The notes under the pieces were generated by a model. That model saw only the letters and a list, made by a program, of their open reading frames with translations. It searched no databases and was not told the origin of the DNA. 64,000 nt of DNA. Origin: Aromatoleum toluvorans (GTDB taxonomy: Bacteria; Pseudomonadota; Gammaproteobacteria; Burkholderiales; Rhodocyclaceae). The stretch covers positions 98,615 through 162,614 of the forward strand of contig NZ_WTVN01000006.1 in NCBI RefSeq assembly GCF_012910905.1. The letters run 5' to 3'. Positions 25,725 to 35,100 of this stretch are shown in pieces. The position numbers and the translations under genes are program-made. Every line of letters starts with the position of its first letter. Position 1 is the stretch's first letter.

Positions 25725-28502
25725 ATGCCCGTCCTGTTGCTCGTCGATGGTTCCAGCTATCTGTATCGCGCCTTCCACGCGTTGCCGGATCTGCGCACGT
25801 CGCAGGGCGAGCCGACCGGGGCGATTCGGGGTGTGTTGTCGATGCTACGTCGGCTCGAAAGCGACTACAAGGCCGAATTCCGTGCCTGCGTGTTCGACGC
25901 CAAGGGCAAGACCTTCCGCGACGAGCTGTACCCGGAATACAAGTCGCATCGCCCGCCCATGCCCGACGACCTGCGCGCGCAGATCGAGCCGCTGCATGCG
26001 GCGGTGCAGGCGGAAGGCTGGCCGCTGCTGGCGGTCGAGGGGGTCGAGGCGGACGACGTGATCGGCACGCTCACGCGCCAGGCGCAGGAGCGCGGCTGGG
26101 AGGTCGTGATCTCGACGGGCGACAAGGACCTGACGCAGCTCGTGCGCCCCGGGGTGAAGTGGGTGAACACGATGAGCGAGGAGGTGCTCGACGAGGCCGG
26201 CGTGGAGGAAAAGTTCGGCGTGCCGCCCGAGCGCATCGTCGATTACCTCGCGCTGGTCGGTGATGCCGTGGACAACGTGCCGGGTGTCGAGAAGTGCGGG
26301 CCGAAGACGGCGGTGAAGTGGCTCACCGAGTACGGCACGCTCGACAACCTCGTCGCGAACGCCGACAAGGTGGGCGGCAAGGTCGGCGAGAACCTGCGCA
26401 AGCATCTCGACTTCCTGCCGCTGGGGAAGAAGCTCGTGACGGTGGCGACCGACGTCGCGCTGCCGCTGGAACTCGACGCGCTGCCCGCGCGCGGGGACGA
26501 CAAGGCGGCGCTGCGCGCGCTGTACGAGCGCTTCGAGTTCCGCGGCTGGCTCAAGGATCTGGACGGGCCGGGCGGGTCGGCGCCGGTGCGCAAGGACGGG
26601 GGCGGCGCCCGGTCGGCGAACGCCGCTGCGCCGGAGGCATCGGGCGCGGTCGCCGCCGTGGAGGCGACGGACCCGCCCGCGGCGCCGGGTGCGCATCGCG
26701 GCAGCTACGTGACGATCCTCGATTGGGCGACGTTCGACGCCTGGCTGGCGAAGCTCGATGCCGCCGCGCTGGTCGCGTTCGACACCGAGACGACCAGCCT
26801 CGACCCGATGGCGGCGCAGCTCGTCGGCATGTCGTTCGCGACCGTCGCGGGCGAGGCGGCCTACCTGCCGCTCGCGCACCGCGGGCCGGACGTGCCGGCG
26901 CAGCTGCCGTTCGCCGAGGTGCTCGCGCGCCTCAAGCCGTGGCTCGAATCCGACGCCCACGCGAAGCTCGGCCAGAACCTCAAGTACGACGCGCACGTGC
27001 TCGCGAACCACGGCATCCGCCTCGCCGGCATGGCGCACGACACGCTGCTCGAGTCCTACGTGCTGGAAAGCGACAAGTCGCACGACATGGATTCGCTGGC
27101 GAAACGCCATCTGGGTCTGACGACGATTCCCTACACGGACGTGTGCGGCAAGGGCGCGAAGCAGATCGGTTTCGATGAGGTCGCGCTCGAGCGTGCGAGC
27201 GAATACGCCGCCGAGGACGCCGACATCACGCTGCGCCTGCACCGGACGCTGTGGCCGCAGCTGGAAGCGGTGCCGGCGCTGGCCGCGCTGTATCGCGACG
27301 TCGAGATGCCGGCGATGCAGGTGCTGTTCGACATGGAACGCACCGGCGTGCTGATCGACGACTTCCTGCTCGCGCAGCAGAGCGAGGAGCTGGGGCGGCG
27401 CCTGATGGCGCTGGAGCGCGAGGCGCATGAGCTCGCCGGGCAGCCGTTCAACCTCGGTTCGCCCAAGCAGCTCGGCGAGATCCTGTTCGGCAAGCTGGGC
27501 CTGCCGGTGGTCAAGAAGACCGCGACCGGCCAGCCCTCCACCGACGAGGAGGTGCTCGTCCAGCTCTCCGACGACTACCCGCTGCCGAAGCTGCTGCTCG
27601 AGCACCGCGGCTTCGCGAAGCTGAAGAGCACCTACGCGGACAAGCTGCCGCGCATGGTCAATCCGAAGACCGGGCGCGTGCACACGAGCTTCTCGCAGGC
27701 GGTCGCGGTCACCGGCCGGCTGGCGAGTTCGGAACCGAACCTGCAGAACATCCCGATCCGCACCGCCGAAGGGCGGCGCATCCGCGCGGCCTTCATCGCG
27801 CCGCGCGACCACGTGATCGTGTCGGCCGACTATTCGCAGATCGAGTTGCGCATCATGGCCCACCTGTCGGGCGACGCGCGCCTGCTGGAAGCCTTCGCGC
27901 ACGGCGAGGACGTGCATCGCGCGACCGCCTCGGAAGTGTTCGGCGTCACCCCCGCGGAAGTCACCAGCGAGCAGCGCCGCTATTCCAAGGTCATCAACTT
28001 CGGCCTCATCTATGGCATGAGCGCGCACGGGCTGGCGAAGAACCTCGGCATCGACCGCGCGGCCGCACAGGGCTGGATCGACCGCTATTTCGCGCGCTAT
28101 CCGGGCGTCGCCGACTACATGGAGCGCATCAAGGGCGAGGCCAAGGCGAAGGGCTACGTCGAGACGGTGTTCGGGCGCCGGCTGTATCTGCCCGACCTCC
28201 GCGCGCAGCAGGTGGGACGGCGCCAGGGGGCCGAGCGCGCGGCGATCAACGCGCCGATGCAGGGTACGGCGGCAGACCTGATCAAGAAAGCGATGATCGC
28301 GGTGCACGGCTGGCTCGGCGCGTCGGGGTTGAAGTCGCGCCTGATCCTGCAGGTGCATGACGAACTGGTGCTGGAAGTGCCGCGCGACGAGCTCGAGCTG
28401 ATCCGCCGCGAACTGCCCGCGCGCATGGGCGGGGTGGCCGAGCTCGCGGTGCCGCTGCTGGTCGAGGTCGGGGCGGGGAACAACTGGGACGAGGCCCACT
28501 GA
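25725..28502 (+). CDS. polA: DNA polymerase I
   Basis: 925 residues, the normal full-length size. An N-terminal 5' nuclease (VLLLVDGSSYLYRAFHALPD; GDKDLTQLV; GDAVDNVPGVEKCGPKTA) is followed by an Ala-rich linker, a 3'-5' exonuclease (FDTETTSLDPM, intact acidic residues) and the polymerase domain with DYSQIELRIMAHLSGD, RRYSKVINFGLIYGMS and the second catalytic block QVHDELVLEVP. The ATG at 25725 has AAGGA upstream. The open frame extends far upstream, but that part is antisense to the LOG gene. Confidence 0.97.
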   Translation: MPVLLLVDGSSYLYRAFHALPDLRTSQGEPTGAIRGVLSMLRRLESDYKAEFRACVFDAKGKTFRDELYPEYKSHRPPMPDDLRAQIEPLHAAVQAEGWPLLAVEGVEADDVIGTLTRQAQERGWEVVISTGDKDLTQLVRPGVKWVNTMSEEVLDEAGVEEKFGVPPERIVDYLALVGDAVDNVPGVEKCGPKTAVKWLTEYGTLDNLVANADKVGGKVGENLRKHLDFLPLGKKLVTVATDVALPLELDALPARGDDKAALRALYERFEFRGWLKDLDGPGGSAPVRKDGGGARSANAAAPEASGAVAAVEATDPPAAPGAHRGSYVTILDWATFDAWLAKLDAAALVAFDTETTSLDPMAAQLVGMSFATVAGEAAYLPLAHRGPDVPAQLPFAEVLARLKPWLESDAHAKLGQNLKYDAHVLANHGIRLAGMAHDTLLESYVLESDKSHDMDSLAKRHLGLTTIPYTDVCGKGAKQIGFDEVALERASEYAAEDADITLRLHRTLWPQLEAVPALAALYRDVEMPAMQVLFDMERTGVLIDDFLLAQQSEELGRRLMALEREAHELAGQPFNLGSPKQLGEILFGKLGLPVVKKTATGQPSTDEEVLVQLSDDYPLPKLLLEHRGFAKLKSTYADKLPRMVNPKTGRVHTSFSQAVAVTGRLASSEPNLQNIPIRTAEGRRIRAAFIAPRDHVIVSADYSQIELRIMAHLSGDARLLEAFAHGEDVHRATASEVFGVTPAEVTSEQRRYSKVINFGLIYGMSAHGLAKNLGIDRAAAQGWIDRYFARYPGVADYMERIKGEAKAKGYVETVFGRRLYLPDLRAQQVGRRQGAERAAINAPMQGTAADLIKKAMIAVHGWLGASGLKSRLILQVHDELVLEVPRDELELIRRELPARMGGVAELAVPLLVEVGAGNNWDEAH

Positions 28503-28517
28503 CGGGCACAGGGGCGG

Positions 28518-28539
28518 TGCGGGACGCCGCCGTCCCGCA
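28518..28539. terminator. Hairpin between polA and the convergent deacetylase gene
   Basis: Perfect 9-bp stem TGCGGGACG / CGTCCCGCA with a 4-base loop between converging stop codons. It probably serves both directions; no T-run. Confidence 0.6.
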
Positions 28540-28542
28540 GGC

Positions 28543-29304
28543 TCAGGCCGGCAGCGCGAACGCCGCGCGCCGGATCGGCGGCTGCTTCGGCGTGTTCTTG
28601 AGGTGCATCTTCCACAGCACGCCGACCAAGGTGTCGCCGTAGGAGACCGCCTTGCGCGGCAGCGTCAGCGGGTCGTCGGCGGCGGTCGCCGGCGCGCGCA
28701 GGCAGGTCGTCGCGCACGCGTAGCCCGCTTCGGCGACCGCCTCGACGGCGCGGATGTCGTGGCTGCCGTAGGGATAGCAGAAGTGCGGCACGGCTTCGCC
28801 CAGCAGGTCTTCCAACATTGCCTTGCAGTCGCTGACTTCGCGCCGGATCGTCGCGGTGTCCTGCTCGGCGAGCTTGACGTGGTTCACCGAGTGGCCGCCG
28901 AAGTCGCAGCCTTCGCGACGCAGCTGGCGGATGCGCTCGGCGCTCATCAGCGGCGGCGTGTCGCGGCCGTCGCGCGCGAACCATTCCGAGGGCTTGCCGA
29001 TCAGTCCGGCGATCAGGTAGACCATCGCCGGAAACTGGTAGCGCTGCAGGATCGGCCAGGCGTGCTCGTAGAAGTTCTCGTAACCGTCATCGAAGGTCAG
29101 CGCGACCGCGCGCTCGGGGATCGCCATCTCGCCCTTCACGCACGCGAGCACCTCGTCCATCGACAGCACGCGATAGCCGAAGCGGGCGAGCCACGCCATC
29201 TGAGCGGCGAAGCGGTCGACGCGGCAGTAGGTCGAGCGGTGCGCCTGCATCGGTGCGAAATCGCCGATCTGGTGGTACATCAGGATGTTGATGCCGTGGT
29301 TCAT
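28543..29304 (-). CDS. Polysaccharide deacetylase (NodB/CE4 type)
   Basis: 253 residues starting MNHGINILMYHQIG. The NodB motifs are LTFDDGYENFY (metal-binding Asp) and FGGHSVNHVKL (HxxxH), with CYPYGSHD later on; this is the carbohydrate esterase 4 fold that removes N-acetyl groups from sugars. No signal peptide was seen, so it may act in the cytoplasm on a nucleotide- or lipid-linked sugar. ATG at 29334 is an alternative start. It is last in a minus-strand glycosyltransferase series, which suggests deacetylation of a lipopolysaccharide sugar. Confidence 0.87.
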   Translation of the reverse strand: MNHGINILMYHQIGDFAPMQAHRSTYCRVDRFAAQMAWLARFGYRVLSMDEVLACVKGEMAIPERAVALTFDDGYENFYEHAWPILQRYQFPAMVYLIAGLIGKPSEWFARDGRDTPPLMSAERIRQLRREGCDFGGHSVNHVKLAEQDTATIRREVSDCKAMLEDLLGEAVPHFCYPYGSHDIRAVEAVAEAGYACATTCLRAPATAADDPLTLPRKAVSYGDTLVGVLWKMHLKNTPKQPPIRRAAFALPA

Positions 29305-29354
29305 GGCGGGGGCGGGCGGGAACTCAGGGCGCATTGTCGCACGATGACGCGGCG

Positions 29355-30428
29355 TCAGCCGCCGGCGAGCCGCGCGTAGAGTGCCTGGTAGCGCGCGAGG
29401 ATCGCGGCTTCGCCGAAGTCGTCGGTGACGCGGCGTACGCCCTGCGCGACGAAGGCGGTCTGCAGCGCGGCATCGGCGAGCAGCCCTTCGATGCCGGCGG
29501 CGAGCGCGGCCGGGTCGTCGCACGGCACGATCCAGCTGTCCTCGCCGTGGCGGGCGATCTCGCGCGCGCCGCGGAAGGCGGTCGCGACGAGCGGCTTGCG
29601 GTAGGCCCAGGCTTCGAGCACGACGTTGCCGAGCGTCTCCTCGTCGCGCGACGGGAAGACAACCGCATCGGCGAGGTGGAACCATTGGGCGGGCTCATGC
29701 TGCCAGCCGGCCCAGACGATGCGGTCCATGATGCCGAACTCGCGCGCCTGCGTTTCGAGGGCTTCGCGCAGCGGGCCGTCGCCCATCAGGATCAGGCGCG
29801 GCCGGCGACCGGCGATCTCGGCGGGCAGGCGCGCGAAGGCGGCGAGCAGCGTCGCATGGCCCTTGACCTTGACGAAGCGCCCCGGGTGCAGCAGCAGCCA
29901 GTCGTCGTCGCGGGCGCCGATCTGCGCGCGCAGCGCCGCGACCTTTGCCGTGTCGACGGGGATCGGCGCATCGGCGAAGTTCGTGATGTGATGGACGCGC
30001 TCCGCCGGCAGGCCGTGCCGGATCATCCAGTCGCACAGGCCTTTCGTGTTGCCGATCCACGCGTGCGCGTGGCGGAAGGGATGCAGCGCGTAGTAGCCGC
30101 CGAGGCGCGCGACGTGGATCTGGCCGCGGCCGGGTTTCAGGTGCGTGAGGCGCGAGGCGCGGCCCATGTAGGTCTGCACGATCGGCGTGCGGGCGGCGCG
30201 CGCGTAGGCGCTCACCTGCCAGCGCGAGAGCGGGTCCCACACGGTGCGCATCGGCAGCTCGTGCGTCGGGATGCCGGCGAGGTGGCGGGTGGCGAGGTCG
30301 CCGCCGCTGCGCACCAGCGCCTGCACCGGCAGGCCGGCGCGCTGCATGGCGCGCAGGAAGCGCACGAACCAGCGTTCGGCGCCGCCCATTTCGCGGCTGC
30401 CGATGATGTGGAGCGACGGAATCGTCAT
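29355..30428 (-). CDS. Glycosyltransferase, GT4-like
   Basis: 357 residues of GT-B fold. N-terminal SLHIIGSREMGGAERWFVRF is the acceptor-domain start, and WLLLHPGRFVKVKGHATLL begins the donor domain. FPSRDEETLGNVVLEAWAYR contains the GT4 EX7E-type signature. Start and stop are joined to the gene upstream by a 4-base ATGA overlap. Role in lipopolysaccharide core or O-chain assembly is inferred from the neighbours; sugar specificity cannot be read. Confidence 0.87.
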   Translation of the reverse strand: MTIPSLHIIGSREMGGAERWFVRFLRAMQRAGLPVQALVRSGGDLATRHLAGIPTHELPMRTVWDPLSRWQVSAYARAARTPIVQTYMGRASRLTHLKPGRGQIHVARLGGYYALHPFRHAHAWIGNTKGLCDWMIRHGLPAERVHHITNFADAPIPVDTAKVAALRAQIGARDDDWLLLHPGRFVKVKGHATLLAAFARLPAEIAGRRPRLILMGDGPLREALETQAREFGIMDRIVWAGWQHEPAQWFHLADAVVFPSRDEETLGNVVLEAWAYRKPLVATAFRGAREIARHGEDSWIVPCDDPAALAAGIEGLLADAALQTAFVAQGVRRVTDDFGEAAILARYQALYARLAGG

Positions 30429-31516
30429 GAGGGTCGGTTCCCGGTCACTTGGCGATAGACGGCGAGGTTGCCCTCGACCATTGCGTCGATGGAAAACTCC
30501 GCGAGGATGCGCGCGCGGCCCGCGTCGCCCAGCCGACGGCGCAGGGCCGGGTCGGCGAGGAGTTGGCGCAGCGCGGCCCCGAGCGCATCGACATCGCCGG
30601 GCGGGATCAGCAGGCCGCTGACGCCGTCGGCGACCGCCTCGGGGAGCCCCCCGGCGCGGCTCGTCACGATCGGCACGCCGGCGGCGGAGGCCTGCAGCAG
30701 CGCGATGCCCAGCCCTTCCATGTCGGCCGGATGGGCGAGGATGTCGGCGCCGCCGAGCCAGCGCGGCAGGTCGTCGCGGAAGCCGGCGAGGCGCACGCGA
30801 TCGGCGAGGCCGCGGGCGGCGATCTCGGCGCGCAGTTCGGCTTCGAGCGGCCCCTTGCCGAAGAGCACGGCATGCAGCGCCGGGAATTCGGCGAGCAGCG
30901 GCGGCAGGGCGTCCAGGAGGTAACGGTGGCCCTTGCGCGGGATCAGCTGTGCTGCCATCGCGATCGTCAGCGCGTCGGCAGGCAGGTCGAATTCGCGGCA
31001 GAACGCGGCGCGGTCGACCGGCACGAGCCAGGGCGTCGCATCGAGCGCGCTGCGCACGCAGCTCACCTTCTCCGGCGCGAGGCCCTCGGCGAGGAGCACG
31101 TCGCGGATGCCTTCCGAGATCGTGATCACGTGGTCGTAGAGGCGGTACTTGAGCATGACCAGCCAGCGCGGCTCGGGGTTGTCGACGCGGCGCGACAGCA
31201 CGCAGGGCACGCCCGCGAGGCGTGCGGCGACGCCGCCCCACAGGTCGGCGCCGCGGCGGCTGTGCAGATGCACGACGTCGGGGCGCGCGGTGCGGATCAG
31301 CGTCTTCAGCCTTCCGGCGAGCGCGATGTCGGCGTCGCCGCCCATCGCCATCGGCACGACGGTCGCGAAGGGGGCGGCGGCCGTCGCGATGTCGCTGCCG
31401 ACCGGGCACGCGAGCACGTTGTCGATGCCGCGCGCGTGCAGCCCTTCGAGGATGAACGCGACCTGGCGCGCGCCGCCGTAGAAGTGCTTGCCGGCTTCGA
31501 CGTGCAGCACCTTCAC
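30425..31516 (-). CDS. Glycosyltransferase, GT4-like
   Basis: 363 residues from a GTG start at 31516, which gives the normal N-terminus (M)KVLHVEAGKHFYGGARQVA. The donor-domain hinge is IAMAAQLIPRKGHRYLLDAL, and the sugar-nucleotide region is HPADMEGLGIALLQASAAGV with the paired acidic residues of GT4. GTG overlaps the upstream stop by 4 bases. Close to the core-type glycosyltransferases of Rhodocyclales lipopolysaccharide loci by context. Confidence 0.87.
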   Translation of the reverse strand: MKVLHVEAGKHFYGGARQVAFILEGLHARGIDNVLACPVGSDIATAAAPFATVVPMAMGGDADIALAGRLKTLIRTARPDVVHLHSRRGADLWGGVAARLAGVPCVLSRRVDNPEPRWLVMLKYRLYDHVITISEGIRDVLLAEGLAPEKVSCVRSALDATPWLVPVDRAAFCREFDLPADALTIAMAAQLIPRKGHRYLLDALPPLLAEFPALHAVLFGKGPLEAELRAEIAARGLADRVRLAGFRDDLPRWLGGADILAHPADMEGLGIALLQASAAGVPIVTSRAGGLPEAVADGVSGLLIPPGDVDALGAALRQLLADPALRRRLGDAGRARILAEFSIDAMVEGNLAVYRQVTGNRPS

Positions 31517-32559
31517 GCGCCGGCCCCGGCGGCGAGCGCAAGGCGCGCTTCGGCGAGCGCGCGCTCGGCGCTGATGTCGCGCAGGCAGGTGAAGGCGCCG
31601 TTGCAGGTCGGGCTGCGCTTGCACGGCGAGCACGTCAGTCCGAGCCAGATCACGCGCGCGTTGGGCCGTCCGGTGTCGAGATAGGGGCGCGTCGAACCGA
31701 AGATCGACACGGTGGGGCGCGCGAACGCGATGCCCATGTGCGTGAGGCCGGTGTCGACGCCGATGACGAGGCCGGCGTGCTTGACGACCGCAGTCGCTTC
31801 CGGGAGCCTGGTCGCGCCGGCGAGGTTGAGGATGCCGGTGCCGGGCGCGGCGATGCGCGCGGCCGCTTCGCGGTCGCCGGGGCCGCCGAGGATCACCGGC
31901 GTGAGGCCGAGTTCGGCGGCGACCTTCGGTCCCAGCGCCTGCCAGGCGTCCTCGAACCAGTGTTTCTGCGGGCGTGTCGTGAACGGGGCGAAGACCGCGT
32001 AGCGGCCGGGTGCGAGGCCATGTTCGGCGAGCAGCGCGAGCGCGCGTTCCTCCGCGGCCGGATTGACGTGCAGGAAGGGCACGAAATCGCCCGCCGGCAG
32101 GCCGAGCTGTTCGGCGAGGAAACGGTATTCCGAGCTGATGCGTTCGATGATCCCGCCCTTGGGCACGACTTCGGTCATCAGGAAGCGGCTGCCTTCGCGC
32201 GAGCCCAGTCCCACGCGGCGCTTCGCGCCCGACAGCCAGGTCGCGATGCCGCTCTTCAGCAAGCCCTGCATGTCGAGCGCGAGGTCGAAGCGTTCGGCGT
32301 GCATCATCCGCCGGAATTCGCGCACCGAGCGCCACAGCGCGACGAAGCGGCGCTCGCGCCACAGTTTCGCCCACTCGGCCTTGGGCCAGGGCAGCACGGC
32401 GTCGACGTCCGGGTCGTCGGCGACCAGCGCGCCAAGGCCCGGTTCGGTGAGCCACGCGATGTGCGCGTCCGGGTAGGCCTTGCGCAGCACGGCGGGGAAG
32501 GGCGAGGCGAACACGATGTCGCCGATCGCGGAGGTGCGGACGATGAGGATGCGGTTCAT
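31513..32559 (-). CDS. Glycosyltransferase family 9 (heptosyltransferase type)
   Basis: 348 residues beginning MNRILIVRTSAIGDIVFASP, the N-terminal signature of ADP-heptose:LPS heptosyltransferases. VIGVDTGLTHMGIAFARPTV and SIFGSTRPYLD are the donor-binding blocks. It transfers L,D-heptose to inner core or a similar sugar, using the ADP-heptose whose synthesis is encoded further on (hldD and the heptose kinase). Cysteines in TCSPCKRSPTCNGAFTCL near the C-terminus are also seen in WaaC/WaaF relatives. Whether WaaC-, WaaF- or WaaQ-like cannot be told by eye. Confidence 0.88.
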   Translation of the reverse strand: MNRILIVRTSAIGDIVFASPFPAVLRKAYPDAHIAWLTEPGLGALVADDPDVDAVLPWPKAEWAKLWRERRFVALWRSVREFRRMMHAERFDLALDMQGLLKSGIATWLSGAKRRVGLGSREGSRFLMTEVVPKGGIIERISSEYRFLAEQLGLPAGDFVPFLHVNPAAEERALALLAEHGLAPGRYAVFAPFTTRPQKHWFEDAWQALGPKVAAELGLTPVILGGPGDREAAARIAAPGTGILNLAGATRLPEATAVVKHAGLVIGVDTGLTHMGIAFARPTVSIFGSTRPYLDTGRPNARVIWLGLTCSPCKRSPTCNGAFTCLRDISAERALAEARLALAAGAGA

Positions 32560-33914
32560 GCCAGTGATCCGGCGGCTCCGGGCTCGGCGTCGGGGCGTCG
32601 CCGCCCGTCGGTGGCGCCCAGGCCGAGCAGCCGCAGGGAAAGCAGGGACAGGAGGGTGAAGAAGCGCATGTCCGGGTGGCTCAGGCGGTAGTCGGTCAGC
32701 GCCCAGACGGCGATGAAGATCAGCATGCCCCACATCGCGGGCATCAGGGCCCGGCAGGCGGGATTGTCCTTGGCGGCCCGCGTCGCATCGCGGACCAGCA
32801 GCACGATCAGCGCGCCCCAGAGCATCACGCCGAGCAGGCCTTGCGACCACAAGGTCTGCAGGTAGCTGTTGTGCAGGTGGTCCTGCGTATAGACCAGATT
32901 GCCGTCGCTAGTGGCGTCGGGGGCAAGGCGCGGCACGAGATCGCGCCGGATCACGCCGCCGACCTCGCCGAATCCCTGGCCGATCAGGGGGGCGTCGGGG
33001 AAGCGTTCGAGTGCGTACTGCCACAGGCGCAGACGTATGGTGATGGATGAGGTCGGGGCCTGCGCAAGGCCCTCGGCGGCAACGCCGCTGACGATGGTGT
33101 GTTCCGCCTGCAGGCGCGTGGCAACCGCATTGAAGTTGGTGGCGACCACGGCTGCAATCAATGCGACGGCGACGCCGGCCACGGCGATCGTGCGCGCGGA
33201 TATTCCCTTCGCGCCGCCGCGCACGAGCCTGATCGCGAAACTTAGACCGGCGACGCCGATCACGATGGCCGCGCCGAGATAGGTGCTCCGGTTCTGCGTC
33301 GCAATCAGCACCTGTGCGAACAGGGCGGTGAATGCGATGCCGGCGACGCGCGCCGGCCAGCGCCAGGGAGGGGGGGCGAACCACCACTGGCGCCACGTCG
33401 TCACCAGCGCGATCAGGAAGCAGCCGGCATAGAGGCCGATGCCCAGCGGGCGCTCCAGATGGAAGCCGAGGCGTTCGCCCGACCACAGGACACCGATACC
33501 CGTGCGGTAGAGGAAGCCGATGATGCCGAGTGAAAAGCCGAGCATCGACAGCAGCCACAAGCGCCGGATGCGCTGCAGCGGGTCTGCGCACGGCAGCAGG
33601 GCGAGAACGGCAAACAGCGGCACGAACAGCCAGTCCACGAACACGTTGCGCACCTTCAGCAGTGCCGGATCGCCGACGCCCCATCCGACCTGCAGGGCAT
33701 AGCGCACGAGCAGCCACAGCGCGATCAGGAGCGCGAGCGCGGTAACGGTGTCCATGCGTTGCCGGCGCTTGTCCCAGGCTGCGCTCAGCGCCGACGGCAG
33801 GCACAGGGCCAGCCCGATGTGCCCCGGCGCTGTCTGGAAGACGCTGCTCAGGGCGAACAGGCCCAGGCCGATCACGCCGAGTTGCCGCGTCCAGTTCGAT
33901 AGCTGTTGATTCAT
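32556..33914 (-). CDS. waaL: O-antigen ligase family protein (WaaL)
   Basis: 452 residues with about eleven hydrophobic segments and a large periplasmic loop between about residues 240 and 340. That loop contains GQGFGEVGGVIRR and the family His in DHLHNSYLQTLWSQGLLGV, as in the Wzy_C/WaaL domain. It joins polymerised glycan to the lipid A-core on the periplasmic side; polymerase activity is the alternative. The ATG at 33914 overlaps the stop of the upstream glycosyltransferase. Confidence 0.85.
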   Translation of the reverse strand: MNQQLSNWTRQLGVIGLGLFALSSVFQTAPGHIGLALCLPSALSAAWDKRRQRMDTVTALALLIALWLLVRYALQVGWGVGDPALLKVRNVFVDWLFVPLFAVLALLPCADPLQRIRRLWLLSMLGFSLGIIGFLYRTGIGVLWSGERLGFHLERPLGIGLYAGCFLIALVTTWRQWWFAPPPWRWPARVAGIAFTALFAQVLIATQNRSTYLGAAIVIGVAGLSFAIRLVRGGAKGISARTIAVAGVAVALIAAVVATNFNAVATRLQAEHTIVSGVAAEGLAQAPTSSITIRLRLWQYALERFPDAPLIGQGFGEVGGVIRRDLVPRLAPDATSDGNLVYTQDHLHNSYLQTLWSQGLLGVMLWGALIVLLVRDATRAAKDNPACRALMPAMWGMLIFIAVWALTDYRLSHPDMRFFTLLSLLSLRLLGLGATDGRRRPDAEPGAAGSLA

Positions 33915-35005
33915 GAATGATTGACTTCGAGGAATTCCAGGAGCTTGCGTGCGCGCTCGCTCCACCCGAAACGCTGTGCCGTGGCGCGACCTGCCTGTGC
34001 CATCTCGGCCGCCCGCTCGGGCTGGGTGCGGACCTGCCGGATTGCCGCTACCCACGCCTCGGGGTCGTCCGGCGGCAGCAGGAGCCCGTTCTGGCCGTCG
34101 CAGACCACCTCGCGGATCGGCGGCAGGTCGGATGCCAGCACCAGGCGGCCGGCCGCCATCGCTTCGAACAGCTTGATCGGGCTGATGGTTGCCGCATGGC
34201 GCAGATCGGCCTGGTAGGGCATCAGCGCGATGCTCCCGCGCGCCAGCGCATCGGGCACCGCGGCGTGCGGGACGGCGGGCTCGATGTGCAGCGCGGGGGG
34301 GCGGGTGTGCGGTTCGTCGTCGCGCGGGCCGATCAGGGTCACCTCGATGCCGGCCGCCGCAATGCCTTCCAGCAGCGGCAGCCCGCGGTCGCGGCTGATG
34401 CGTCCCACGTACAGGCAATGGGGATCGGCGAAATCGCCCGCTTCGAGCGCGCGCAAGCGCGAAAAGGCGGACAGATCGACGCCGCTCGGCAGCACGATGA
34501 TCCGGGACGCGTCGAAACCCATGGCCACCAAGGCATCCCGACCGGCCTGCGTGATCACGGTCAAGCCGCGCAGCACGCCCTTCGCCTGTGCGCCCAGCAG
34601 CGGCGCCACCATGCCCGCGTCTTCCAGCTCCGCCGTGTCATGCACCTCGAGGTAGTGGGGGCATCCCGTTCTGGCAAGCAGCAGGGAGAAGTCCGGCACC
34701 CGGGTATACACGGCCGCTGCCTTCTTCAGCTCGTTTCGATGCAGCAGGACGAAGGGCCAGCCGCCCCATTTGCTGTGCAGCGAAGCGCGCGGGCGGATGT
34801 CGATGGGCGCATGGACGCCCATGCCCGACAGGAAGGACCGCAAGTCGAAGGTCCGGGGTACCGGCGGGAGGTACAAACGGGCATGCGCGCCCGCGAGCGT
34901 CAGGGCTTCGACCGTATGCAGGGTCTGGATCAGGTTGGCACGCGGGCGCTGGGGCCGACCGCGCGCGAGATAGATGAGGTCGAGCGCCATCGTCCCTGGG
35001 TGCAT
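33911..35005 (-). CDS. Glycosyltransferase, GT4-like, first gene of the minus-strand LPS operon
   Basis: 364 residues, GT-B fold: N-terminal ALDLIYLARGRPQRPRANLI, hinge CLYVGRISRDRGLPLLEGI, and donor site PIKLFEAMAAGRLVLASD with the expected acidic pair. ATG at 35005 is shown; ATG at 34990 gives a similar protein. A TATAAT on the minus strand at 35026-35021 is a likely -10, which would leave only a very short leader. Five further genes follow with 4-base overlaps or short gaps. Confidence 0.85.
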   Translation of the reverse strand: MHPGTMALDLIYLARGRPQRPRANLIQTLHTVEALTLAGAHARLYLPPVPRTFDLRSFLSGMGVHAPIDIRPRASLHSKWGGWPFVLLHRNELKKAAAVYTRVPDFSLLLARTGCPHYLEVHDTAELEDAGMVAPLLGAQAKGVLRGLTVITQAGRDALVAMGFDASRIIVLPSGVDLSAFSRLRALEAGDFADPHCLYVGRISRDRGLPLLEGIAAAGIEVTLIGPRDDEPHTRPPALHIEPAVPHAAVPDALARGSIALMPYQADLRHAATISPIKLFEAMAAGRLVLASDLPPIREVVCDGQNGLLLPPDDPEAWVAAIRQVRTQPERAAEMAQAGRATAQRFGWSERARKLLEFLEVNHS

Positions 35006-35020
35006 TCGTGACAGGCGCGG

Positions 35021-35026
35021 ATTATA
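35021..35026 (-). promoter_or_regulatory. -10 box of the minus-strand LPS operon
   Basis: Perfect TATAAT on the minus strand, about 16 bases before the ATG at 35005. No convincing -35 was found. Confidence 0.5.
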
Positions 35027-35069
35027 CGCCGCGCTTGCGGTCTTCCCGCGGCTTTCGAGGACGTTCGGC

Positions 35070-35075
35070 TATAAT
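35070..35075 (+). promoter_or_regulatory. -10 box of the plus-strand glycosyltransferase operon
   Basis: Perfect TATAAT 25 bases before the ATG at 35101; a GGAG ribosome binding site lies between. No clear -35. With the box at 35021-35026 it forms a compact divergent promoter. Confidence 0.55.
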
Positions 35076-35100
35076 CGGCCCCTTCGTTCGGAGTGTGTGC

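Noticed and set aside
25845..28499. Minus-strand open frame of 884 codons opposite polA
   Set aside because: Fully antisense to DNA polymerase I; no recognisable motif and typical shadow composition.
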